The notes below the pieces were generated by a model that saw only the letters and a program-made list of their open reading frames with translations, ran no database searches and had not been told where the DNA came from. Positions 29,801 through 40,580 of a stretch of 64,000 nt of DNA are shown in pieces. This stretch comes from Spongiibacter sp. IMCC21906 (GTDB taxonomy: Bacteria > Pseudomonadota > Gammaproteobacteria > Pseudomonadales > Spongiibacteraceae), in NCBI RefSeq assembly GCF_001010805.1, contig NZ_CP011477.1, positions 2,433,001-2,497,000 of the forward strand, read 5' to 3'. A program made the translations under genes and the position numbers. Every line of letters starts with the position of its first letter. Position 1 is the first letter of the stretch.

Positions 29801-32386
29801 CTAGTACCAGCGATAGGTACCTTGAATTGCAATGGTGCGAGGCTGCTCAATAAAACCGTAATGGCCAATGCTACCAAATATGTTACTGGAAAGCGGCGTA
29901 TCGTTTGAGTAAGAAATGACGGTCTCATCGGTTAGATTTTTAACCAAGGCCGCAACTTCCCAACCCTTACCGGGGTCCGCCAGAGACACCCGTAAATTGG
30001 TTTTTACGTAAGCGTCTTGCTGCTGGCTAGGATCCAGATTCTGAGAAGAGTTGTAGTCACCCGTAAAGACAAAGTCCGCCGCGCTACGCAACTCCAGATC
30101 TTTCAGTATCGAGGTGGTGTAAACCAAACCTATATTACCGGAATAGTCTGCCACGTACTGATTCGTCTTGCCTTTGTAGTCACAAAACTCAACACCGCTA
30201 ACCTCTCTGTCTGGCTCTTGACCCTGAAAGCACTGACCGTTCTCGTAGTCCGTAAACTCAAAGTCCAAAAATGCCAGCGCCCCTGTGATCATTAACTTTT
30301 CCGTCAAAGCGACCCGGCCATCCAGCTCAAGCCCCATGGTCTCGGCAGCACCCGCATTACCCACATTAAAGCCCAAAGTACCGTCAAAAATACTCACCTG
30401 CAGGTCGTCATACTTGGTGTAAAACAACGCCGTATTAAGCTCTGCAGCGCCACCCCAAAGCGAGGTTTTTGCACCAAATTCAATGCTGGTTGCCTGCTCT
30501 TCTTCGTACTCAAAGCTACCCACTAGCATTTGCGGATCAGCAAGATTTTGCAATGGGCGAATGGAGTTAGTATCTGGTGACGCGTTAGACCGAGCGTCGT
30601 AACCACCCGATTTAAAGCCTCGGCTCAAAGTAGCGTACAACATCACATCGTCGCTATAGTCGTACTGAAGATTTAATGATGGCGAAACATTGCTCTCGGT
30701 ACGGGAACCAGTCAGGTTGTGTCGCTCAGCTGAAAAGTTCTTCGCCACAACCGTATCCACTTCACCTTCAGGGATACGCTCGCCGGTTTGGATATTGGCA
30801 AAATCTAAGCTGCGACTACCATCTTTTTTCTCGTAGGCGTAGCGCAAGCCCAGGGTTGCCCGAAACAGATCTGTGACATTCCACGTGGTTTGTAAAAACA
30901 CAGAGAACAGCTCGGTGTCACTGCTGAAATACCGAGGTGTACCCAGGTTACGAATCGCATCCCCTGCATCACCAATACCGCCCAACTCAGGTAAACCCGC
31001 ATCAAAAAATGGTTGCAGAATGGCTTCCAGCGGCGTGCCAGCAAAGGTCCCTTCCACAACATCATCCAACGGCCCACCCGTCAAATCGCCACTCTGAGGA
31101 CCTTCACCACGGCCACCCACTTCCTGGATATCCGCTGCATTGATTAAGCCCGGAAGAATATCGCTCTCTACCCGAATGCTATCGTAGAAATCCAATTCAC
31201 TGTACTGAACAAAGGCGCCACCGATAAACTCAAAGGTTTCCCCAACAGGCGATACCCAACGCAGCTCTTGGCTAAATTGTTTGTACTCTTCTTCTGCGGC
31301 CACGCTAAATAATGGCGCGCCCGTAAAATCACAATCACAAAGCTCATCGGTTTGATAACCAAGTAAACCAGTAATAAAAGTGAACTGGTGACCATCACGA
31401 TAATAGTCTACGTTTAAGGTCGCATTACGGGTGTCGTTATAACTGAAGTCACCGTTGGAAGAACGCTTAAAATCTTGCCGATTGTTAAGCACAGAGGAAT
31501 CAGCATCAACCGTGGCCAGCACGATAGGACCGACACCAACTTCCGTAGAATCCAGGATTTCGGCATAAGTTTTTCCGGTAAAAGAACTTGTCGTCGAAGT
31601 TGACCGCTGATCATTAATAATTTCAATTTGACGACCATTCACATCAAAAGAGCCCGCCTCTAATTTCAGCGATGCCGTCAAATCGGCGCTGGCATCCCAA
31701 TCCAGAATAAGTCGGAAAGTTTGCTCATCTCTTTCAGGCTCATCACGGTTCAGGGTGATGTTTTCAATGTGGCCATCAATCTGGCGTTTACGAATTGCCA
31801 CCCGTGCGCCAAACTCATCGTTGAGGGGGCCAGAAGCGACAAAATCCAAAATGCGCTCATTGGTCTCTGGCTCATAGGTCAAGGAGACTAAACCTTCGGT
31901 TTCTTGACCGGGTCGTGCTGAGATTAAACTCAACGCACCAGCAATACTGTTTTTACCGAACAAAATATTCTGTGGACCACGCAATACTTCCACCCGTTCT
32001 AAATCGAGAAATGGGGCTCGGGTCAACTGAGCGCGACCATAGCTAATGCCGTCAAAATACATCCCTACCGATTGTTCAAAGCCGGGGTTGATACCCGAGC
32101 CAATACCGCGAATATAAATATTGGTACCAATCCCCGTCTCGGACATGGTGAGGTTGGGAACATAAGACTGCAGGTCTTCTATTTTGCCAATCCCGGCCTC
32201 CAGCATCTTATCGCCAGTGACCGCATTAACAGAAACCGGAACATCTTGCAGGCTTTCGGCCCTGATAGTGGCCGTCACGATCACCTCTTCCAGCACCGCT
32301 TGCGCAAAACTGGCACTACTGGCCAAGGCGACGCTAGTGGCTAGAAGAGTTTTTTGAAAAGATGAAAAAACACGTTTTAAGGCCAT
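29801..32386 (-). CDS. TonB-dependent outer-membrane receptor (copy 1)
   Basis: 861 residues. Signal peptide (1-28, 'SVALASSASFAQA'), then 'EEVIVTATIRAESLQDVPVS', which includes a TonB-box-like segment, plug domain (about 40-150, 'IRGIGSGINPGFEQSVGMYF', 'LRGPQNILFGKNSIAGAL') and a 22-strand barrel ending in 'GTYRWY' with a C-terminal aromatic. Imports a substrate across the outer membrane with energy from TonB-ExbBD; the ligand is unknown. It is a tandem paralogue of the next gene, mainly differing by an extra ~70 residues in one extracellular loop (about 400-465, Gly/Pro/Leu-rich). No TonB, ABC importer or regulator gene is adjacent. Confidence 0.93.
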   Translation of the reverse strand: MALKRVFSSFQKTLLATSVALASSASFAQAVLEEVIVTATIRAESLQDVPVSVNAVTGDKMLEAGIGKIEDLQSYVPNLTMSETGIGTNIYIRGIGSGINPGFEQSVGMYFDGISYGRAQLTRAPFLDLERVEVLRGPQNILFGKNSIAGALSLISARPGQETEGLVSLTYEPETNERILDFVASGPLNDEFGARVAIRKRQIDGHIENITLNRDEPERDEQTFRLILDWDASADLTASLKLEAGSFDVNGRQIEIINDQRSTSTTSSFTGKTYAEILDSTEVGVGPIVLATVDADSSVLNNRQDFKRSSNGDFSYNDTRNATLNVDYYRDGHQFTFITGLLGYQTDELCDCDFTGAPLFSVAAEEEYKQFSQELRWVSPVGETFEFIGGAFVQYSELDFYDSIRVESDILPGLINAADIQEVGGRGEGPQSGDLTGGPLDDVVEGTFAGTPLEAILQPFFDAGLPELGGIGDAGDAIRNLGTPRYFSSDTELFSVFLQTTWNVTDLFRATLGLRYAYEKKDGSRSLDFANIQTGERIPEGEVDTVVAKNFSAERHNLTGSRTESNVSPSLNLQYDYSDDVMLYATLSRGFKSGGYDARSNASPDTNSIRPLQNLADPQMLVGSFEYEEEQATSIEFGAKTSLWGGAAELNTALFYTKYDDLQVSIFDGTLGFNVGNAGAAETMGLELDGRVALTEKLMITGALAFLDFEFTDYENGQCFQGQEPDREVSGVEFCDYKGKTNQYVADYSGNIGLVYTTSILKDLELRSAADFVFTGDYNSSQNLDPSQQQDAYVKTNLRVSLADPGKGWEVAALVKNLTDETVISYSNDTPLSSNIFGSIGHYGFIEQPRTIAIQGTYRWY

Positions 32387-32478
32387 ATGACCTCCGAGGC
32401 TATTATTTTTTATTGGCTCTTTGTGGCTACCCTATAAGCAACCCCAAACACAGAAGCTTAGCTTCTCACTTTAGCTTT

Positions 32479-32497
32479 ATGTTTGCAATGAAAACAT
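32479..32497. promoter_or_regulatory. Palindrome upstream of TonB receptor copy 1
   Basis: ATGTTTGC-AAT-GAAAACAT is an inverted repeat with one mismatch, 92 bases before the start codon. A near-identical palindrome lies 95 bases before copy 2, and the block just beside it (CTTAGCTT-N2-CACTTT) is also shared. That makes it a likely common operator or activator site. Confidence 0.6.
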
Positions 32498-32540
32498 GGC
32501 GCAATTTTCTATATTCCCCGCAATATAAATTGTACTGCTA

Positions 32541-32564
32541 AAAAAATGCCCTGCAATGCAGGGC
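32541..32564 (-). terminator. Rho-independent terminator after the second TonB receptor gene
   Basis: On the minus strand GCCCTG-CATTG-CAGGGC is a 6-bp stem, followed by ATTTTTTT. It lies 34 bases after the stop of copy 2, so the two receptor genes are separate transcription units. Confidence 0.85.
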
Positions 32565-32597
32565 AATAAAATCACAAGGCATTATTCCTTCAGCATG

Positions 32598-34964
32598 CTA
32601 CCAACGCAGAGACAGCTGCAGCGCAACACTCCGAGGGCGCTCAACAAATGAATAATGACTGATGGCACCAAAGCTGCTGTTAGCCAATGGGGTATCATTG
32701 GAATAAGAGACTACCTCTTCATCGGTGAGGTTTTTCGCGACTAGCGCCACTTCCCAGCCATCGGCTTCACTCGCCAATGCCAGACGCATATTCACCTTCA
32801 CGTAGCCATCTTGCTCTTGGCTAGGGTCAAGGTTTTGCGAAGAGTTATAGTCATCGGTGAAGACAAAATCAGTAGAAGCACGGAATAACAGATTATTGGC
32901 TACCGGTTGCTCATAATTAAAAGCCAGGTTGCCTGAATAATCCGCCACGTACTGGTTAGACTTGCCTTCGTAGTCACAGAAATCCACACCGTTCACCGTC
33001 GCATCAGGCGTTTGCCCCTGATAACACTGCCCATTCGGGAAATCAGTAAACTCAAAGTCAAGGAATGCTAACGCTGCGGTCATACTTAAACGATCGGTAA
33101 TCGCCAATCGGGTATCCAACTCGATACCTTTGGTTTCAGCCGCCCCCGCATTGCCCACATTAAAGCCTAGTGTGCCATCGAAGATACTGACTTGAAGATC
33201 ATCGTATTTGGTGAGAAATGCCGCTACATTCAGCTCGAGACGACCGTCCATAAAGCTGGTTTTAGCACCGACCTCAAAACTGGTGGCTTTTTCTTTGTCG
33301 TATTCAAAGGCCCCCACAATCACCGATCCCGCTGCATTAGGAGCCGTGTTTGGCGACGCATTTGAGCGCGCATCAAAACCACCTGTTTTATAACCCTTGG
33401 TGACTGTTGCGTAGCCCATAACGCTATCACTGAAGTCATATTGCAGGTTTAACGATGGCGCAAATTGATCTTCATCCTGCTCACCAGAAAGGTTATGGCG
33501 TTCTATTTTAAATACGCTTGCCAACACCCCATCCACCGTACCCAAAGGCCGCTCATTACCGTCCAGGTCTGCAACTGTCAGGCTTCGGCTACCATCCTTC
33601 TCTTCAGAGGAGTATCTAACACCCAATGTGGCGCGAAAGCGCTCAGTTGCATTCCATGTGGTTTGCCAAAATACAGACCATAAATCAGAATCGGAAGTGA
33701 ACTCCCTTGGCGTGGTGGTATTGGCAATAGCATTTCCTGCTGCTGCCGAACCAGTACTCACAGCAATCGCTTGGGGAAGAATGGTGCCGTCTATGCGAAT
33801 AGAGTCATAAAAATCTAACTCGCTTTTCTGGTAGTACGCACCGCCGATATGCTCAAAAGTGCCTCCGGAAGCCGACACCCACCGAACTTCTTGACTGTAT
33901 TGTTCATACTCCTCATTGAACAACACATTAAACACATTGGCGCCGGTAAAATCACAGTCACACAGCTCATCAAACTCATAACCCAAAATACCGGAAATAA
34001 AAGTAAGCGTGCCTTCACCTAAAGCATAATCGACATTCAGGGTGACATTACGAGTGCGGTTATCGCTGTAGTCGCCATTGGATGAGCGTTTAAAATCCAA
34101 GCCCGTATTCAGCACCGAAGGATCGGCGCCAAAACCCCCTACAAGGGTTTGTGAATAGTTTGGATTGCCCACCGCCACGGCCCTGTCAGTGGTGATTTCC
34201 ACCTGCCGACCATCAACATTAAATTTGCCCAGTTCAAACTTCAACATGGCGGTCAAATCGGGGGTTGCATCCCAATCAAGTATCGCCCTGAACGTGCTTT
34301 CTTCTCGGGCTGGCTCATCGCGATTCAGCGTTAAATTTTCGATATAGCCGTCAAATTCCCGTTTCCGCAGCGCCACACGCCCACCCAGGGTGTCCGTAAT
34401 AGGACCAGACAACACCACGTCTGCTACTTTTTCACCGTGGTCTGGTTCATATAGCAATGAAACAAAACCTTCTTTTTCTTGCCCCGGCCGCGCCGATACC
34501 AAGCTCAGCGCACCCGCGATGCTGTTTTTACCATAAAGAATATTTTGCGGGCCCCGGAGCACTTCCACCCTCGCCAAATCAAGAAATGGCGCGCGGGTAA
34601 GCTGAGCGCGACTGTAAGCAATGCCATCAAAATACATGCCCACCGACTGCTCAAACCCTGGGTTAATACCTGAACCAATACCTCGAATATAAATATTGGT
34701 GCCTATGCCGGTTTCCGACATAGAAAGGTTCGGCACATACGCCTGCAGGTCCTCTATCTTATCAATACCAATTTCCTGCATTTTTTCACCGGAAACGGCA
34801 TTTACAGAGACAGGCACGTCTTGCAGGCTCTCAGCCCTAAACGTTGCCGTTACTAAGACCTCCTCTAGAACCGGAGCTGCAACAGCACTTGCACTACTGG
34901 CCAAGGCTACGCCGCTTGCTAAAAGGCTTTTTTGAAACGATGTGAAAACACGTCCTAAGGTCAT
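32598..34964 (-). CDS. TonB-dependent outer-membrane receptor (copy 2)
   Basis: 788 residues, close paralogue of copy 1: signal peptide (1-29), 'EEVLVTATFRAESLQDVPVS', plug motif 'YIRGIGSGINPGFEQSVGMY', and barrel ending in 'LQLSLRW'. The start regions 'LGRVFTSFQKSLLASGVALA' and 'LKRVFSSFQKTLLATSVALA' show the tandem duplication. It has a shorter loop near 395-420 than copy 1. Ligand unknown. It has its own upstream palindrome and its own terminator, so the copies can be expressed independently. Confidence 0.93.
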   Translation of the reverse strand: MTLGRVFTSFQKSLLASGVALASSASAVAAPVLEEVLVTATFRAESLQDVPVSVNAVSGEKMQEIGIDKIEDLQAYVPNLSMSETGIGTNIYIRGIGSGINPGFEQSVGMYFDGIAYSRAQLTRAPFLDLARVEVLRGPQNILYGKNSIAGALSLVSARPGQEKEGFVSLLYEPDHGEKVADVVLSGPITDTLGGRVALRKREFDGYIENLTLNRDEPAREESTFRAILDWDATPDLTAMLKFELGKFNVDGRQVEITTDRAVAVGNPNYSQTLVGGFGADPSVLNTGLDFKRSSNGDYSDNRTRNVTLNVDYALGEGTLTFISGILGYEFDELCDCDFTGANVFNVLFNEEYEQYSQEVRWVSASGGTFEHIGGAYYQKSELDFYDSIRIDGTILPQAIAVSTGSAAAGNAIANTTTPREFTSDSDLWSVFWQTTWNATERFRATLGVRYSSEEKDGSRSLTVADLDGNERPLGTVDGVLASVFKIERHNLSGEQDEDQFAPSLNLQYDFSDSVMGYATVTKGYKTGGFDARSNASPNTAPNAAGSVIVGAFEYDKEKATSFEVGAKTSFMDGRLELNVAAFLTKYDDLQVSIFDGTLGFNVGNAGAAETKGIELDTRLAITDRLSMTAALAFLDFEFTDFPNGQCYQGQTPDATVNGVDFCDYEGKSNQYVADYSGNLAFNYEQPVANNLLFRASTDFVFTDDYNSSQNLDPSQEQDGYVKVNMRLALASEADGWEVALVAKNLTDEEVVSYSNDTPLANSSFGAISHYSFVERPRSVALQLSLRW

Positions 34965-35059
34965 ATGACCTCCAAAGTTTGTTAATTATTATTGGTACAT
35001 TGAGATAACCATTGATGATCAACCCAATCCACTGGAACTTAGCTTGCCACTTTCAATAC

Positions 35060-35078
35060 ATGTTTTCAATGAAAACAT
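35060..35078. promoter_or_regulatory. Palindrome upstream of TonB receptor copy 2
   Basis: ATGTTTTC-AAT-GAAAACAT is a perfect 8-bp inverted repeat with a 3-base centre, 95 bases before the start codon. Its partner lies at 32479-32497 with a matching position and flanks. Confidence 0.65.
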
Positions 35079-35287
35079 GACGTAATCGGCTGTAATTTTT
35101 AAATACTAACTATTGTTATGACTTAAGCATTTATACGCGATTTATCACAATCTGATTTTAGTGTAGATGGGAATATGGACTTGTACATATTTCGGGGCAA
35201 ATTTAGCTGTAAAAAATCACACTTTGCTGCCAGAGCTACATTCAGCCAAGGCCTGATCACACTAACCCAATTGTCACTGCTGGAAGT

Positions 35288-35369
35288 CATTTTTGCCTCC
35301 GGCTAGGCGCCAGCCACTTGTTTAGTCACTCTAAACAAGTGGCTGGCAACAAAACTGGGGGCAAAAATG
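35288..35369. repeat. Large inverted repeat in the gap after the TonB receptors
   Basis: A perfect 17-bp stem (arms 35309-35325 and 35331-35347, loop TCACT) sits inside outer arms CATTTTTGCC (35288-35297) and GGCAAAAATG (35360-35369). The whole element is about 82 bp. It could be a bidirectional terminator or a small transposon-like remnant. It is the only notable structure in the 431-bp gap 34965-35395, apart from the palindrome and promoter region of receptor copy 2. Confidence 0.7.
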
Positions 35370-35395
35370 GTCCCAGCCCTACCTACAGGTTGTGG

Positions 35396-35869
35396 CTAAA
35401 AAATCCCCATACACAAGCCAGCCGCAAAAGCGGCACCAAGCTCTTCAGCACTTGCCAAGACTGTCGCATCTGGCGGACCACGGAAAATGCTCGGCTCTGT
35501 TGCAGAAATCCAAGGAATACCTTTGGCAATACGGGCAGCGAGTTGGGCGGCGTTACGGCCATCATTCCCGGTACATATCAACAAGCCATAGGGCAAATGT
35601 AACTCTCTATCAATAGCTGGATAAAAGCAGCGATCCAAAAACTCCTTCATTCCTCCAGCCATTGAGCCAGAATATTCAGGAAAGACCATTAAAATACCAT
35701 CAGCCCATATCACGTCCCGAGTGCCCGCCTCTGCCGCCCGCAATAAACGTGCAGAAATCGCCTCGTCGGCCTCTATAGCACCTTTATAAACAGCATACGC
35801 CAGCTGTTCATTGCGACCAGACTGGCTGTGATAGACAATAAGGAAATTCTTTTTTGCTAAATCTGTCAT
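35396..35869 (-). CDS. Flavodoxin-like / NAD(P)H-dependent FMN reductase family protein
   Basis: 157 residues with a flavodoxin fold: 'NFLIVYHSQSGRNEQLA' matches the FMN phosphate-binding loop, 'GILMVFPEYSGSMAGGMKEF' the second flavin loop, and 'YGLLICTGNDGR' the third. Probably a small cytoplasmic flavoprotein (electron carrier or quinone reductase). The partner is unknown; it stands alone, divergent from gloA. Confidence 0.8.
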   Translation of the reverse strand: MTDLAKKNFLIVYHSQSGRNEQLAYAVYKGAIEADEAISARLLRAAEAGTRDVIWADGILMVFPEYSGSMAGGMKEFLDRCFYPAIDRELHLPYGLLICTGNDGRNAAQLAARIAKGIPWISATEPSIFRGPPDATVLASAEELGAAFAAGLCMGIF

Positions 35870-36002
35870 TCTCTTAATATAGCCTCAACCTCAATACATA
35901 TTGCTTGCTACTGTAACGCCACCAGCAAAGCCCGTGAACTACTGAAATCACGATTCAAAGTTTTAACGGGGACTTATTGGCAAGTAGTACAAAGGAGCCA
36001 CA

Positions 36003-36443
36003 ATGAAGTATCTACACACCATGGTCCGGGTTCGCGACCTGAACGCCTCGTTAAATTTTTACTGCACCTTGCTAGGCCTCAAGGAAATATCGCGTTACGA
36101 CAGCGAAAAAGGCCGTTTCACATTGATTTTCCTTGCCGCGCCAGAAGATGCCGAAAAAGCTCAAAAAGACAAAACACCCACCTTGGAGCTGACCTATAAC
36201 TGGGACGATGAAGTTTATGAAGGTGGCCGTAATTTTGGCCACTTGGCATTTGCCGTGGACGATATCTACCAGCTATGCCAAAAGCTCCAAGACGGCGGCG
36301 TCACCATTAACCGACCACCCAGAGACGGTTATATGGCCTTTATCCGTTCGCCCGACAACATCTCAATAGAATTACTGCAAAAGGGCGACGCCAAAGCACC
36401 TGCAGAGCCTTGGCAATCGATGGCCAATACCGGCGAGTGGTAA
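36003..36443 (+). CDS. gloA: Lactoylglutathione lyase (glyoxalase I)
   Basis: 146 residues, vicinal-oxygen-chelate fold of two beta-alpha-beta-beta-beta repeats. The metal ligands fall where expected: H5, E62, H80 ('FGHLAFAV') and E123 ('SIELLQ'). It converts the methylglyoxal-glutathione hemithioacetal to S-lactoylglutathione, detoxifying methylglyoxal. It is slightly longer than E. coli GloA (135) by a C-terminal tail. An AAAGGAG ribosome site is 5 bases before the ATG. Confidence 0.95.
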   Translation: MKYLHTMVRVRDLNASLNFYCTLLGLKEISRYDSEKGRFTLIFLAAPEDAEKAQKDKTPTLELTYNWDDEVYEGGRNFGHLAFAVDDIYQLCQKLQDGGVTINRPPRDGYMAFIRSPDNISIELLQKGDAKAPAEPWQSMANTGEW

Positions 36444-36485
36444 GATTTCGTTTATATCGACGGATAGGAAAAACGAAAGAAAAAC

Positions 36486-39133
<2,648 letters not shown>

Positions 39134-39151
39134 TTATCCTGATTATAGCGA

Positions 39152-40363
39152 TTACATCAGCGTAAGCTGGCGACGCTCAAAGTCGCGAATCCGTTGGCGG
39201 TAGTGCTCAAGAGTTTGCTTGGTCGCGACACTGTGGGTTTGATCCCGAAGTTCACCGCCAAGATTATTAACCAAGCAGCGCGCCGTTTCCAACATGGCAT
39301 CAAAAGCTTTAATGCTATTTTTGGGGCCTGGCAAGTGCATAAAAAACACCAGCCCCGGTGTAGTGAAATCTTCGATACCGTCTAAATCAAAATCACCGGG
39401 CTCAACCAAGTTGGCAATACTAAATTGCACCGGACCAGTGCCATCTGATTTTTCATAGCGGTGAAAAATATTCATTTTTCCGTAGCGTACATCGCAAGCC
39501 AACAAAATTTGCAGCATATCTGAGCCATTAAACGGCTTGCCTGTGGGCGACAGGACATTAAGCACCATCAACTCTTGATGCTCAGGTTTCGTCTCGGCGC
39601 CAGACTCTGTTGTGGCGCGTTTTTTCTCATCTGCTCGTCGGCTGGCAGCAATGCTCGCCGACGGCTCAACCTCAAAAGCTCGGTCTTCACGTTTCGCTGT
39701 CAGACCCGCGCTCATGTCATCGGCTTGGTTTACGTTGGTTTTAGCCGCTGCAGTTTCAGAATCATCTATTTCAGACCGAGCTGACTCCGATGCAGTCTGT
39801 TCAAATTGATTGGGCTTAGCGTTTGTTGCTTCTGATTTGGGCACCTCAAATGAAGAGGTATCTCCAGACGGAGATGCCAAATCATCCTGCAAAGATCTTG
39901 TTTTATCTAATTCAGCTGATGCCGTATCGTCAATACCCACGTCGGCATCATGTTTAACTTGGTCGCCAACTGACTTCCTTTGCCGAACTGGCGAGACGTA
40001 TTCTTCACTCGGATCTCGAAATAGAATATCGTCATCGTCAAAGTCTTCGCCAGTGGTATTCACCTGGGGCCTGTCCACCGCTGGCTCTTGCCCTGACAAT
40101 CCGCTCGGCTGGCCGCTTTGAGTGGCTGTATTAGCACGCTTAACATGTAAGCTCGGCGATTCTCTCACTGCAATGACTCTTGCGGTGCCGCCGGGCAACT
40201 CAGGATTAATCATATCCTCATCGACATCATCCCGAGACTTACGAGACGCCACTCGAATCGTCTCTCGCCGATCATTGCGCATACGGCGATAGCCATCCAG
40301 CAAGACCGCCGCCGCTAGCAAACCACCTATAATAATTAACCAGTCTTTGACTGTGAGATCCAT
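39152..40363 (-). CDS. zipA: Cell division protein ZipA
   Basis: 403 residues from the ATG at 40363. An upstream in-frame start at 40396 exists, but 'MDLTVKDWLIIIGGLLAAAV' gives the usual N-out membrane anchor and aligns with known ZipA starts. A long charged linker (about 35-260, Asp/Glu/Ser/Lys-rich) leads to the C-terminal ZipA domain (about 265-400, 'LMVLNVLSPTGKPFNGSDML', 'FFMHLPGPKNS'), which binds the FtsZ tail. It tethers FtsZ to the inner membrane during division. Confidence 0.95.
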   Translation of the reverse strand: MDLTVKDWLIIIGGLLAAAVLLDGYRRMRNDRRETIRVASRKSRDDVDEDMINPELPGGTARVIAVRESPSLHVKRANTATQSGQPSGLSGQEPAVDRPQVNTTGEDFDDDDILFRDPSEEYVSPVRQRKSVGDQVKHDADVGIDDTASAELDKTRSLQDDLASPSGDTSSFEVPKSEATNAKPNQFEQTASESARSEIDDSETAAAKTNVNQADDMSAGLTAKREDRAFEVEPSASIAASRRADEKKRATTESGAETKPEHQELMVLNVLSPTGKPFNGSDMLQILLACDVRYGKMNIFHRYEKSDGTGPVQFSIANLVEPGDFDLDGIEDFTTPGLVFFMHLPGPKNSIKAFDAMLETARCLVNNLGGELRDQTHSVATKQTLEHYRQRIRDFERRQLTLM

Positions 40364-40580
40364 TACGAAGCCCTTACCCCGACCGTAACCGGTCACTATC
40401 TTATCTTTTGCTTTGCAGTTGGATTAAACGTCGCCGTTATTGTTCCACGCAGATTGTGAAATATCCACTGCTCCCCCGGTGTTCTAATTTGAGCACCTTT
40501 TTTACAGGCTATTTTAGCTCTCTATTTTGTCACCGCACGTCAACAACGAGCTTCTCGCGGTGCTTCCATTACCGGCTTTA

